In this document: positions 23,662 through 32,989 of the stretch, piece by piece
Numbering within the stretch: the first letter of the stretch is position 1
Layout: the number at the start of each line of letters is the position of its first letter
Assembly (NCBI GenBank): GCA_963796705.1
Contig: CAWCMK010000002.1
Span: 372,001 to 436,000 of the forward strand
DNA from: VRUE01 sp963796705
Lineage (GTDB): Bacteria; Actinomycetota; Thermoleophilia; Solirubrobacterales; 70-9
Length of the DNA: 64,000 nucleotides
Reading direction: 5' to 3'
Program-made: the position numbers and the translations under genes
Notes under the pieces: generated by a model
Database searches by the model: none
The model's input: the letters and a program-made list of their open reading frames with translations, nothing else
What the model was told of the DNA's origin: nothing

Positions 23662-25473
23662 ATGAGCCAACCCAGCACGGCCGCCGCGCCGACCACCCAC
23701 GCAAAGCTCCTCGACTGGGTCGGGGAGATCGCCGACCTGACCCAGCCCGACGCCATCCACTGGTGTGACGGCTCCTCTGAGGAGTACGACTCCTTCGCCC
23801 AGGCGCTGATCGAGGCGGGCACCTTCGAGCGCCTCTCGGACGCAAAGCGCCCCAACTCCTACCTGGCGCTCTCCGATCCGGCCGACGTCGCCCGGGTCGA
23901 AGACCGCACATTCATCTGCTCCGAGCGCGAGGAGGACGCGGGTCCGACCAACAACTGGCGCGAGCCGGGGGAGATGCGTGAGACCCTCGGCGAGCTATTC
24001 AAGGGCTGCATGAAGGGCCGAACAATGTACGTCGTGCCCTTCTCGATGGGCCCGCTCGGCTCGCACATCTCCGAAATCGGTGTCCAGCTGACCGACTCTC
24101 CCTACGTCGCGGCCTCGATGCGAATCATGACCCGGATGGGCACCGGCGCCCTCGAGGTCCTTGGCTCTGACGGCCAGTTTGTGCCCTGCGTCCACTCCGT
24201 CGGCATGCCGCTCGGCGAGGGCGTTGAAGACGTGCCCTGGCCCTGCAATGCCGACAACAAGTACATCGTGCACTACCCCGAGACGCGCGAGATCTGGTCC
24301 TTCGGTTCGGGCTACGGCGGCAACGCGTTGCTCGGCAAGAAGTGCTTCGCGCTGCGGATCGCCTCGGCGATGGCCCGCGACGAGGGTTGGCTCGCCGAGC
24401 ACATGCTGATTCTCAAATTGACCTCGCCCGACGGTGAGGTCAAGTACGTGAGTGGGGCCTTCCCCTCGGCCTGCGGCAAGACCAACCTCTCGATGATGGT
24501 CCCGACACTGCCGGGCTGGAAGATCGAGACGATCGGCGATGACATCGCCTGGATGAAGTTCCACGAGGACGGCCGCCTCTACGCCGTCAACCCCGAGGCC
24601 GGCTTCTTCGGCGTCGCCCCCAATACCAGCCACAAGACCAACCCCAACGCGATGGACATGATCGAGCGCAACACGGTTTTCACCAACTGCGCCAAGACCG
24701 ACGACGGCGATGTCTGGTGGGAGGGAATGACCGGCGAGCCGCCCGTGCACGCAATCGACTGGCACGGCGACGAGTGGACGCCGGAGTCCGAGAATCCGGC
24801 CGCCCACCCGAATGCGCGTTTCACGACGCCGGCGGCGCAGTGCCCCTCGATCGCGCCCGAGTGGGAGGACCCCGCTGGGGTCCCGATCGACGCCTTCCTG
24901 TTCGGAGGTCGCCGTGCAACCGTGGTGCCGCTGGTCCAGGAGGCCTTTGACTGGGAGCACGCGGTCTTCATGGGGGCGACGATGTCCTCGGAGACGACCG
25001 CGGCGGCGGCCGGCGAGGTCGGCAAGTTGCGCTTTGACCCGATGGCGATGCTGCCCTTCTGCGGCTACAACATGGCCGACTACTTCGCGCACTGGCTTAA
25101 GGTCGGCGAGCGCGAGGGTGTGCGCCTGCCGCGCGTCTTCTACGTGAACTGGTTTCGCAAAGACGCCGACGGAAGGTTTCTCTGGCCCGGCTTCGGCGAG
25201 AACAGCCGGGTCTTGGAGTGGGTCTTCCGACGCTGCGACGGGGAGGCCGAGGCGGTCGAGACGCCGGTCGGGCTGCTGCCAGCCGAGGGCGAGATCAACA
25301 CCGAGGGGCTCGACATCTCAGACGGGGCGATGCGCGAGCTGCTGAGCGTCGACCTCGACCTGGTCAGAGAACAGCTGCCGCAGGTCAAGGAGCACCTGGC
25401 GCAGTTCGGCGACCGGTTGCCCGAGGCGTTGCGCGAGCAGCTGCAGCTCCTCGAACAGCGCCTGCACACCTGA
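23662..25473 (+). CDS. pckG: Phosphoenolpyruvate carboxykinase (GTP)
   Basis: 603 residues from the ATG at 23662; the open frame extends upstream into the lipoprotein gene but conserved sequence begins here. It converts oxaloacetate and GTP to PEP, CO2 and GDP, the entry of gluconeogenesis. Seen: NSYLALSDPADVARVEDRTFICS, TNNWREPGEM, MYVVPFSMGPLGS, SGAFPSACGKTNLSMM (P-loop with reactive Cys), ETIGDDIAWMKF (metal-binding Asp pair), NPEAGFFGVAPNTS, and FGGRR. Length is typical of the GTP class. It complements the ethylmalonyl-CoA genes at 49-61 kb for growth on C2/fatty-acid carbon. Its stop shares the palindrome TGATCA with the convergent GH26 stop, so no bases separate the two genes. Confidence 0.96.
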   Translation: MSQPSTAAAPTTHAKLLDWVGEIADLTQPDAIHWCDGSSEEYDSFAQALIEAGTFERLSDAKRPNSYLALSDPADVARVEDRTFICSEREEDAGPTNNWREPGEMRETLGELFKGCMKGRTMYVVPFSMGPLGSHISEIGVQLTDSPYVAASMRIMTRMGTGALEVLGSDGQFVPCVHSVGMPLGEGVEDVPWPCNADNKYIVHYPETREIWSFGSGYGGNALLGKKCFALRIASAMARDEGWLAEHMLILKLTSPDGEVKYVSGAFPSACGKTNLSMMVPTLPGWKIETIGDDIAWMKFHEDGRLYAVNPEAGFFGVAPNTSHKTNPNAMDMIERNTVFTNCAKTDDGDVWWEGMTGEPPVHAIDWHGDEWTPESENPAAHPNARFTTPAAQCPSIAPEWEDPAGVPIDAFLFGGRRATVVPLVQEAFDWEHAVFMGATMSSETTAAAAGEVGKLRFDPMAMLPFCGYNMADYFAHWLKVGEREGVRLPRVFYVNWFRKDADGRFLWPGFGENSRVLEWVFRRCDGEAEAVETPVGLLPAEGEINTEGLDISDGAMRELLSVDLDLVREQLPQVKEHLAQFGDRLPEALREQLQLLEQRLHT

Positions 25474-26568
25474 TCAGGGCCCCAGCGGCCAGGAGGGAGG
25501 ATGGATCGGGGCGGCGCTGATCTCGCCGAATTCGTTTGGTCGGTAGAAGGTGCTCTGGATGCTCTCGGCAAACGAAGTCGTGGAATCTGCGGAGCTCTCG
25601 ATCGGCCATCGCATCCCGCGGTCGTTTTCCTCGAACCAGATCAGGCCCCTGATCCTGGGGAAGCGCTTGGGAATCGTCTTCAGCGTGTTGCGAATCCAGC
25701 CGGCCTTGGATCCACCGCGCTCTTCTGAGGCGGTCTCGCCGATCAGCACGGGCTTGTGTGGAGCAATCCTCAGGACCCGTCGGTAGGTGCTGTGGAAGAC
25801 CCGCTCAAAGCTCATCCAGCCGCCCGAATTGGGCGTCTTGCCCCAGTTGAATCCGTCCAGGCATGTCCAGTTGACGTAGCGGCCGCCGGGATAGAGCCCC
25901 CGCAGCGGCGTCAACTTGCGCGTGAAGTCGACATTCGGGCACCAGACCCAGGTCGCGTTGGTCGCCCCGACGCTGGCAAAGATCCGGTGGACGTGGCGCC
26001 AGGCCTTGACGAACTGGCCGGGCTTGTTGCCGTTGACACCCTCGTTCCAGGGGAACCAGAAGCCGTTCATCTCCTGGTCGAAGCGCAGGAAGAACGGGTG
26101 CCCCCATTCGCGCGCCTGGGTCGCGAAGTCGCGGATGTACTTGTCAAAGCGGCCCCGGATCACGTCGGAGAGCTGAAAGCGCGGCTCGCGCAGGTTCGCC
26201 GGCGTCGGGACCGACTGGGAGGCCCAGGTCAGGACCGGGATCGTGCCGTTGGCGCGGATTGCTTCCATCGCCGCGGTGGGGAAGTAGAAGTAGGAGCAGG
26301 GTTTCGCACTGCAGTCGGCGAAGGGCGAGGAAAAGCCGAGAAGTGAGGCGCCCTTACCGGCCATCGCCTCGAACTTGAAGAGCGCGTTCATATCCCAGGG
26401 CGGGGCTTCCCCGGTCAGCTGTTTGCCGATGATCGCTCCCCAATACAGAGGCCGCGGGGGCGCCGCGCGCGCGGCGCCGGGTCCGCTCAGCGCACAGCAT
26501 GCACAGGCCGCGATCGCCACACCGACTCGCAGGCGATGCGATGCTCTTACTGTTATCGAATGGTTCAC
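25474..26568 (-). CDS. Secreted GH26-family glycosidase-like protein, copy 1
   Basis: 364 residues: signal peptide (RLRVGVAIAACACCALSGPGAARA) followed directly by a GH26-type (beta/alpha)8 domain, the shortest of the five copies. Probable acid/base Glu166 in RFDQEMNGFWFPW and nucleophile Glu278 in KPVLIGETASEE; VGATNATWVWCPN and the disulfide-like CSAKPC are shared with the others. GH26 enzymes mostly cut beta-1,4-mannans (some beta-1,3-xylan or mixed glucans). Family and catalytic glutamates are clear; the substrate is inferred. It is the last gene of the minus-strand array, with an 85-base gap to copy 2. Confidence 0.85.
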   Translation of the reverse strand: MNHSITVRASHRLRVGVAIAACACCALSGPGAARAAPPRPLYWGAIIGKQLTGEAPPWDMNALFKFEAMAGKGASLLGFSSPFADCSAKPCSYFYFPTAAMEAIRANGTIPVLTWASQSVPTPANLREPRFQLSDVIRGRFDKYIRDFATQAREWGHPFFLRFDQEMNGFWFPWNEGVNGNKPGQFVKAWRHVHRIFASVGATNATWVWCPNVDFTRKLTPLRGLYPGGRYVNWTCLDGFNWGKTPNSGGWMSFERVFHSTYRRVLRIAPHKPVLIGETASEERGGSKAGWIRNTLKTIPKRFPRIRGLIWFEENDRGMRWPIESSADSTTSFAESIQSTFYRPNEFGEISAAPIHPPSWPLGP

Positions 26569-26653
26569 GGTTTCTCTCTCTTAGTCCTAAACCCCGCGGG
26601 CCCGAGTTCGGTGCGACGATGCAAGGCTGATTGCGGCGGACGGCCGCCGCGGT

Positions 26654-27883
26654 TCACTGCGGCGGCAATACGGTGCTCGACGAGGTCGCCGGGTAGCTGT
26701 TGGACTTGAAGTCCCAGCGGCGGATGCCACCGGCGAAGGCGCGAGTTGCCGCCGGAGAGCTCTCCAGCGGCCAGCTGATGCCCCTGTCGACCTGGTCCAT
26801 CCAGATCAGGCCGCGGATCCGGCGATACCTGGTTGCCAGGGCCTTGAACATGTTGCGTATCCAGATGGCCTTGGCGCGGTCGCTCCCGGTCGAGGCGATC
26901 TCGGCAAGCACCATGGGCTTTTCCGGGGCGATCTGCTTGATCTTCGCGTAGGTGGAGCCGAAGATTTTGTCGAAGGTCTCCCAGGGATGTGGGTTGGTCG
27001 GGTTGGTGGCCCAATTGAAGCCGTCCATCCCGGTCCAGTCGACGTATTCGTTGCCGGGGTAGAGCGTCGAGATGTCGCCGAAGCGATGGAACGGATCGGC
27101 GTAGGGACACCAGACCCAGGTCGCGTTGGTCGCCCCGACTTCGGTGAAGATGTCGTGCACGTGGCGCCAGGCGGCGACGATTTCGGCGGGTTGATTGCCG
27201 TTGACCGCCTGACCCCAGGGAAACCAATTGCCGTTCATCTCCCAGTTGAAGCGCAGGAAGAATGCATGACCCCAGTCGCGGGCCGCTTCGGCGAATTCCC
27301 GGATGTAGCTGTCGTAGCGGCCGGCGATAACGTTGGCGAGCTGGAATTCTGGTTGGATGCCGTTTTCGGGAACCGGCAGGGCATCGGAGGCCCAGCTGAG
27401 GAATGGGATGGCGCCGTAATCGCGGATCTTTTCCATCTCCGCGGTGGGGAAGGAGAAGGGAACACAGGGCGAACTGCTGCAGTCGTAGAACGGCTCGGAG
27501 AACTCGACGAGCGAAAGGCCTTTCCCAGCAAGCTGTTCAAATGCCGTAACGGCCGACATGTCCCACGGCGGCTTTTCGCCCGTCAGCTGGTCGCCGATCC
27601 AGGCGCCCCAGTAGCTCGGTCGCACCTTGGGCTGGTGAGCGCCATGGTGTGGGTGCCTGCGATGGTTGTGGGCGGAGCGCTTACCAGGGCCGGCGGCCGG
27701 CCTTTGAGGAGCGGCGCCCGAGTTGGTCGCAAAGCCAAGGCAGGCTGCGGCGAGGACGATTGACCACGCGGTCATCGCCCTGCGGCGTGAGGAGCCGCCG
27801 CTGGGGGAGTTCTTTTCGGCCATCGCCATCGCCATCGGGGTCGAGGGCGACAGTCTAGGGAGGTCGGTACCCGCGCCGGTCAT
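26654..27883 (-). CDS. Secreted GH26-family glycosidase-like protein, copy 2
   Basis: 409 residues. The start at 27883 overlaps the stop of copy 3 as ATGA, which supports it over later Met codons. An N-terminal segment and signal/anchor helix (MTAWSIVLAAACLGFATNSGA) lead into a His-rich stretch (HNHRRHPHHGAHQ) and a GH26 domain from residue about 90. Glu215 in RFNWEMNGNWFPWG and Glu328 in KPMVLAEIASTGSD are the expected acid/base and nucleophile. It is the most diverged copy: the region after the nucleophile lacks the ESGGSKA block shared by copies 3 and 5. Ends in a short tail IRRWDFKSNSYP, unlike the NEFG tails of the others. Confidence 0.85.
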   Translation of the reverse strand: MTGAGTDLPRLSPSTPMAMAMAEKNSPSGGSSRRRAMTAWSIVLAAACLGFATNSGAAPQRPAAGPGKRSAHNHRRHPHHGAHQPKVRPSYWGAWIGDQLTGEKPPWDMSAVTAFEQLAGKGLSLVEFSEPFYDCSSSPCVPFSFPTAEMEKIRDYGAIPFLSWASDALPVPENGIQPEFQLANVIAGRYDSYIREFAEAARDWGHAFFLRFNWEMNGNWFPWGQAVNGNQPAEIVAAWRHVHDIFTEVGATNATWVWCPYADPFHRFGDISTLYPGNEYVDWTGMDGFNWATNPTNPHPWETFDKIFGSTYAKIKQIAPEKPMVLAEIASTGSDRAKAIWIRNMFKALATRYRRIRGLIWMDQVDRGISWPLESSPAATRAFAGGIRRWDFKSNSYPATSSSTVLPPQ

Positions 27884-29121
27884 CGCGCCGCCGGGGCGAC
27901 CGGCGATTCGGTGATGCTGCCGAATTCATTGCCGAGGTAGATCGGGTTCTGAATGCCACTCGCAAAGGCGCTGGTGGCCGCGGCGGAGGACTCAATTGGC
28001 CAGTCCATACCGTCCTCGTACTTCTCGAACCACAGCAGCCCCCGCACCTTCGGGAATTCGCTTGGCACCTCGCTGAGCGCTTCCTGGATCCAGTCAGCCT
28101 TCGAGCCGCCGGACTCGGTCGAACCCATCTCGCCGATCACCATCGGCTTGGTCGGCGCGATTTCTTCGGCTAGCTCGCGGTAGGTCGTTCGGTAGAGCTG
28201 ATCGAAGTTGCGCCAGCGATCGGGATGGGCCGGATTCGTTCCGTAGTTGTAGCCGTCGAGTCCGGTCCAGTCCACGTATTCGTTGCCCGGATAGAGCGAT
28301 GCGAGTTCGTGCAACTTGCCTGTGGGGTCGACGTTCGGGCACCAGACCCAGGTCGCGTTGGTGGCGCCGACTTCGGTGAAGATGTCGTGCACGTGGCGCC
28401 AGGCGGCGACGTATTCGCCGGCCTGATTGCCATTGACTCCCTCTGACCACTCAAACCAGTTGCCGTTCATCTCCCAGTTGAAGCGCAAAAAGAACGGGTG
28501 CCCCCAGGCCTTGGCTTCCTCGGCGAATTCGCGGATGTAGCCGTCATAGCGCCCCGAGATCACGTCGGAGAGCTGGAATTCGGGCTCTTCGAGGCTCGCC
28601 GGCGTCGACTGTGAGGCCCAGCTGAAGAACGGGATCGAGCCGTGTTCGCGGATTCTCTGCATGGAGCCTGTCGGGAACCTGTAGAAGGAGCAGGGGGTGG
28701 AGGAGCAATCGGCGAAGGGCGCCGAGAAGTTGATCATTGACATCGCCTTGCCGGTCATCCGTTCAAACCTGCTGACGGCTTCCATATCCCAGGGCGCTTC
28801 CGTGCCTGTCAGCTGGTCGCCGATCCAGGCCCCCCAGTAGAGCGGTCCCGATGGCTCGGTGGACTGGACGGCGACATGGCAGCTGCGCAGCGTGCGGGCG
28901 CGGCGATTGCGGGCCAGGCCGGGCCGTCCCAGCGATCTCGCCCGCGAGCGGAGAACACGTCTCTCGCAGGAACCCGCGGTCGGGAGCCTTCGAGCGGCTG
29001 CGAGTGCGGTCCCCTGGCGGGCGCCGGCCGCTGATGTCAGGACAAGCGAGAGGACGCAGAGCCCCAGCGCCGCCAGGGCAGCGGTCAGGAGACGGAGGCG
29101 GGATGGGTGGCCGGCGCTCAC
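27880..29121 (-). CDS. Secreted GH26-family glycosidase-like protein, copy 3
   Basis: 413 residues from GTG. Signal peptide (LLTAALAALGLCVLSLVLTSAAGA), an Arg-rich linker with two cysteines (residues 35-90), then GH26 from SGPLYWGAWIGDQLTG. Glu217 (RFNWEMNGNWFEW) and Glu331 (KPMVIGEMGSTESGG) are the predicted catalytic pair. DNA of 28245-28662 is identical to 33343-33760 in copy 5, and the 3' 220 bp differ at only a few sites, while the stretch between (YGTNPAHPDRWRNFDQL) is different. Translationally coupled to copy 2. Confidence 0.85.
   Translation of the reverse strand: MSAGHPSRLRLLTAALAALGLCVLSLVLTSAAGARQGTALAAARRLPTAGSCERRVLRSRARSLGRPGLARNRRARTLRSCHVAVQSTEPSGPLYWGAWIGDQLTGTEAPWDMEAVSRFERMTGKAMSMINFSAPFADCSSTPCSFYRFPTGSMQRIREHGSIPFFSWASQSTPASLEEPEFQLSDVISGRYDGYIREFAEEAKAWGHPFFLRFNWEMNGNWFEWSEGVNGNQAGEYVAAWRHVHDIFTEVGATNATWVWCPNVDPTGKLHELASLYPGNEYVDWTGLDGYNYGTNPAHPDRWRNFDQLYRTTYRELAEEIAPTKPMVIGEMGSTESGGSKADWIQEALSEVPSEFPKVRGLLWFEKYEDGMDWPIESSAAATSAFASGIQNPIYLGNEFGSITESPVAPAAR
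28245..28662. repeat. 418-bp block identical to 33343-33760
   Basis: Comparing the two GH26 genes base by base, this segment of copy 3 and the segment at a constant offset of 5098 in copy 5 show no difference. On either side identity stops abruptly. This is a direct repeat, in the same orientation, and a mark of recent duplication or gene conversion. Confidence 0.9.
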
Positions 29122-29210
29122 GCCCAGCCATCGACGACGCTCTACGGTTGTTCAACGCCCCCCGAGGCGGCTGGACGTTTGTTCGGTTGGCCTGAATGGT
29201 CTCCTGCAGC

Positions 29211-30737
29211 TCAGCCCGGGGGCTGAACCGGCCCGAAGGGCAGTGAGCCGAATTCGTTCGCCGTATAGACGGGGCTCTGGATGCCTGCGGCGAAGGCCGA
29301 GGTGGCGCTGGTCGAGGACTCGATCGGCCAATCCATGCCGCCTTCGTATTTGTCAAACCACAGGACGCCACGGATCTTCGGGTAGTCGACGGGGATCGTG
29401 CTGAGCATTTCCCTGATCCAGGTCGCCTTTGACCCGCCGTACTCGCTGGAGCCGACCTCGCTGACGATCATCGGCTTGGCGGGAGCGATTTCTTCGGTGA
29501 TTTCCCTGTAGGTCGAGCTGTAGAGTTGGTCGAAGCTGCGCCAGCGATCCGGGTTGGAGGGGTCGGTGCCGGCGTTGTAGCCGTCGAGTCCCGTCCAGTC
29601 GACGTACTGGTTGCCGGGATAGAGAGAGCGAAGGTTCTTGAAGCGGTGTTCGGGATCGACGTTCGGGCACCAGACCCAGGTCGCGTTGGTGGCGCCGACT
29701 TCGGTGAAGATGTCGTGCACGTGGCGCCAGGCGGCGACGTATTCGCCGGCCTGATTGCCGTTCACGCCCTCCATCCAAGCGAACCAGTTGCCGTTCATCT
29801 CCCAGTTGAAGCGCAGAAAGAACGGGTGGCCCCAGTTCTTGGCCGCGGTCGCGAAGTTGCGGAGGTAGGAGTCATAACGGCCGGAGATCAGGTCGGAGAG
29901 CTGAAAATCGGGCTCGTTCAGATTCGACGGGAGTGGAATTGACTGCGAGCCCCAGCTGAAGAACGGGATCGATCCATGGGAGCGAATGCTGTTGAACTCG
30001 CTCGTCGGGAAGTTGTAGAAGGAACATGGGGAGGAGGAGCAGTTGGCAAACGGGGCGGAGAAGTTGACAACCGAGACGCCCTTACCCGTCTCCTGTTCGA
30101 ACTTCGTGACCGCGTTCATGTCCCAGGGTGCTTCCTTGCCTGTCAGCTGGTTGCCGATCCAGGCTCCCCAGAGGATCGAGGAGGGTTGTGTGCCAGCCTG
30201 CGGCTGCGGTGCTGAACCCGGTTCTTCGACGATCGGGGTCGTCACGTTTTCTTCAGGCGCGGGAGACGGCTCTTCCGTCGGCGGTGCCTGTGCTTCGGGG
30301 GTGGGGGCAGGGGGGGAGTTCTGCACGTTCACCGACACACTCGAGCTGGCGAGCCGCCGGCGGGCGGCGTAGGTCGTGGCGGTGAGCGTGTGCGGGCCGT
30401 CGGCCAATGAGCGCGTGTCGAGCCCGCCGGGGAAGACGTATGGAGTGCTCGAATCCGAGGATCTGACGACCCCGTCGACCGAGAACTCGACCCGAGAGGG
30501 GGCGCCGCCCGCCACCTTGACCTGCCATTCGATCGTCCCCGAGACGGTTCCGGGAGCCGGCACGATCGTGCTGACGGTGGTCCGCAGGCGGGCTGCATAT
30601 GCGCGCTTCAACACCGTGTGGCCCTCCCCCTGGTGCCCGCGGTCGGTCGCGCCGCTGAGCGCCGGCACCGCGAGGATCGCCAGCAGGGCGATCAGCGGCG
30701 GCAGGAGCTTGAGTCTCGGGCGGAATCTCACGAACAT
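29211..30737 (-). CDS. Secreted GH26-family glycosidase-like protein with Ig-like domain, copy 4
   Basis: 508 residues. Signal peptide (LLPPLIALLAILAVPALSGA), an Ig-like beta-sandwich at residues 50-140 (VSGTIEWQVKVAGG, VEFSVDGVVRSSDSSTPY, LADGPHTLTATTY), a Pro/Glu linker (142-185), and GH26 from residue about 186. Glu313 in RFNWEMNGNWFAW and Glu427 in KPMIVSEVGSSEYGG are the predicted catalytic residues. The Ig-like module probably holds the enzyme to polysaccharide or wall. The central DNA block around VGATNATWVWCPNVDP is nearly identical to copies 3 and 5. The 12-base motif ACAAACGTCCAG lies 53 bases upstream of the start, as before copy 3. Confidence 0.87.
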   Translation of the reverse strand: MFVRFRPRLKLLPPLIALLAILAVPALSGATDRGHQGEGHTVLKRAYAARLRTTVSTIVPAPGTVSGTIEWQVKVAGGAPSRVEFSVDGVVRSSDSSTPYVFPGGLDTRSLADGPHTLTATTYAARRRLASSSVSVNVQNSPPAPTPEAQAPPTEEPSPAPEENVTTPIVEEPGSAPQPQAGTQPSSILWGAWIGNQLTGKEAPWDMNAVTKFEQETGKGVSVVNFSAPFANCSSSPCSFYNFPTSEFNSIRSHGSIPFFSWGSQSIPLPSNLNEPDFQLSDLISGRYDSYLRNFATAAKNWGHPFFLRFNWEMNGNWFAWMEGVNGNQAGEYVAAWRHVHDIFTEVGATNATWVWCPNVDPEHRFKNLRSLYPGNQYVDWTGLDGYNAGTDPSNPDRWRSFDQLYSSTYREITEEIAPAKPMIVSEVGSSEYGGSKATWIREMLSTIPVDYPKIRGVLWFDKYEGGMDWPIESSTSATSAFAAGIQSPVYTANEFGSLPFGPVQPPG

Positions 30738-30812
30738 GCCCTCGGGGAATCGACCCCCCCTCGGGGACCTTCAGCCACCTCCGGTCTAACTGGACGTTTG
30801 TCGGCACGGGAT

Positions 30813-32909
30813 TCAGGCGAGTGCCCGGTAGAGCTCGAGCAGCTCTTCGGAGCACTCATCCCACGAGCTAAGGCGGGGACGGATGGCCGGGGCCGGGCGT
30901 TCCAGCTCCGCGGCGATCGTGCGGGCCAACCCCGCGGGACTTTCGTTCAGAGGGATAGCCCGAGCGAGGCCGTCCTCGGCCAGCTCCGAGAGGCCGCCCG
31001 CATCGGCCACCAACAGCCGCCGACCGGCCGCTGCCGCCTCTAGCGCAACGAGCGGATGCGTCTCGAACTCGCTCATCAAGACGACCAGTGAGACGCCCGC
31101 GAGCAGGTCGGCCATCGCCTCCGGTCGGTCGGCGGGCGTGCTGGTGAAATCGACGCGATCCGACACACCGAGGTCCGCCGCCTGTTTCTTCAGCTCCCTC
31201 TCGTAGGGGCCGGTTCCGACGACGAGCAGCCGTGCGTCGGGCTCGAGCTCGAGCAGCTGCGGGAGGGCCGCGATCACTCGGTGGTGGCCCTTGTAGCGCT
31301 CGAGGCGACCGATCGAGGCCAGCGTGGGGGCACTGTCCGGCTCCCCGTTGGAGGTGTTCGCGGTCCTCGAGAAGGCGATGTTGGTGCCGTTTGGAATCAG
31401 CACGAAGCGCTCTCTCGCCAAGCGCAACTCCTTGCCGTAGGCGTCGATCTCAAAACGCGCCACCGCGATCAAGCGCTCCGCCCTTGCCAACAGCGGCCGC
31501 AGCAGCCAGCGCTGCAGACGTCGCAGACGGTTGCGAGCCTCCGAGGTGTGGCCTCCGCCATGGAAGGTCACCACGTATGGGATGCCGAGCGTGAGGGCGC
31601 GCAGCATCGCCAACGGCGCGACCAGTGTGTGGTAGGACTGAACGTGCACCAGATCCCATGGCTGCCGGGACATCTCTCGCCAGATCCGCGGGGCAAAGCA
31701 CCAATCTCGGTTACGGGGCCAGGCCCTCACCACGCGGATGCGCACCCCTTCCCGTTCCTCATCTCTGACTGGCTCGCCTCCTGGCTCCGTGCAGAGGACC
31801 TCGACTGTGGCTCCCGAGGCGGCGAGGCGGCGGCTGATCTCGAACACGTGACGCTCGACCCCACCCTGGGAGAGAGGGCTGCGCGGTGTGACCATCAGGA
31901 TCCGCGGCGAAGCCTCGGGCGTCTCCGCCTCGAGAAGCGCCCGACGGTGAGCGAGCTGGCGCCTCCGGCGCGTGGTCGACACGTATCCGAAGCTGGTGAC
32001 GAGCAGGCCAAGGACGATGCTCGCCGAGCGCGCCGGTCCCGATGCGTCACCGTGGAAGAGTTCCATGATGCCCCGCAGGAAACCCCGAGGTAGCGTGCTG
32101 CGCACGTATGAGCGCTCGGCTTCGAGACCAGAATCGCTTCCGACGAGGCCGGCGAGCACCGCCTTGGAGCGACCCTCGCCGCGACACCGCGAGACGAAGT
32201 AGCCGAGGCTGGCCCTGGCGGCGGGAACGTGGTGCTCGACGATCGCATCGGGGTCATAGAGGATCTGTCCCCGGGGCCAGAGCCTGCCGATGCGGATGCA
32301 GAGATCGGTCTCCTCGCAGCCGGCGGGGATCGTCCCGATGCGGCCGAGCTGGTATCGAAAGCCGCCGGTTTGGATCAGCGTCTCCCGCCTGAACGACATG
32401 TTGGCGCCGACCAGATTGCGAACCGTCGCCACCTGTCGCGGCATACCCGAGTGCGTGCAGCCGACCACCCAGTCAAACTCCGCCGGGAACCAGCGCGGAC
32501 GTCCCACACTCCACATCGGTCGCACGGTCCCGCCGACGCCCAAGACTCGCCGATCAGCATAGGCACGGCCAAGCAACTCGATCAAATTCGGGGCCGCGAC
32601 CGCGTCATCATCGAGGAAGGCGACCACCTCTCCAGAGCTTTCCTGAAGGCCGGTGTTACGGGCGCCGGAGAGACCCTGCCGCTCGCGATTGTGGATAACC
32701 CGAATCGTCGGCCAGCGCCGCCTGCACTCGGCTTCAAGCTCGGGTGCATGGTCGATGACCAGGATCAGCTCATCGGGGGAGATCGTCTGGGCGCTGAGCG
32801 ACTCGATCGCCGCCTCGATCAGCCCCAGGCGAGCCTCGGTGTAGGCGCAGATCACAACCGAGATCGACGGCGCCGCGAGACCTTCGGTGCTGGCGTTGCT
32901 GGGCGGCAC
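30813..32909 (-). CDS. Fusion of GT2 and GT4 glycosyltransferases
   Basis: 698 residues from GTG. The N-terminal GT2 domain (residues about 15-260) has ISVVICAYTE, GLSGARNTGLQ, the DXD-type FLDDDAV, and CEETDLCIRIG. A short hydrophobic stretch (ARSASIVLGLLVTSFGYVS) joins it to a GT4 domain (about 335-698): RILMVTPRSPLSQGGVERHVFEI, VVTFHGGGH, ASIGRLERYKGHHRVI and the EX7E-like FETHPLVALEAAAAGRRLLVAD. One polypeptide could thus add two sugars from nucleotide donors on the cytoplasmic face. It is embedded between GH26 copies 5 and 4 in the same direction, so glycan synthesis and secreted glycosidases are expressed together. Confidence 0.88.
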   Translation of the reverse strand: MPPSNASTEGLAAPSISVVICAYTEARLGLIEAAIESLSAQTISPDELILVIDHAPELEAECRRRWPTIRVIHNRERQGLSGARNTGLQESSGEVVAFLDDDAVAAPNLIELLGRAYADRRVLGVGGTVRPMWSVGRPRWFPAEFDWVVGCTHSGMPRQVATVRNLVGANMSFRRETLIQTGGFRYQLGRIGTIPAGCEETDLCIRIGRLWPRGQILYDPDAIVEHHVPAARASLGYFVSRCRGEGRSKAVLAGLVGSDSGLEAERSYVRSTLPRGFLRGIMELFHGDASGPARSASIVLGLLVTSFGYVSTTRRRRQLAHRRALLEAETPEASPRILMVTPRSPLSQGGVERHVFEISRRLAASGATVEVLCTEPGGEPVRDEEREGVRIRVVRAWPRNRDWCFAPRIWREMSRQPWDLVHVQSYHTLVAPLAMLRALTLGIPYVVTFHGGGHTSEARNRLRRLQRWLLRPLLARAERLIAVARFEIDAYGKELRLARERFVLIPNGTNIAFSRTANTSNGEPDSAPTLASIGRLERYKGHHRVIAALPQLLELEPDARLLVVGTGPYERELKKQAADLGVSDRVDFTSTPADRPEAMADLLAGVSLVVLMSEFETHPLVALEAAAAGRRLLVADAGGLSELAEDGLARAIPLNESPAGLARTIAAELERPAPAIRPRLSSWDECSEELLELYRALA

Positions 32910-32989
32910 GGGCCCGATTCTGGCAGGCCGTCAGCCCCTCGCCCGACAGCCACTGACTCCACAACCGCGCTTGCGTGGCGCCCTTCGGC

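Noticed and set aside
23995..25092. A 365-codon minus-strand frame opposite PEPCK
   Set aside because: Shadow of a highly conserved gene; Arg/His/Gly-rich translation without motifs.
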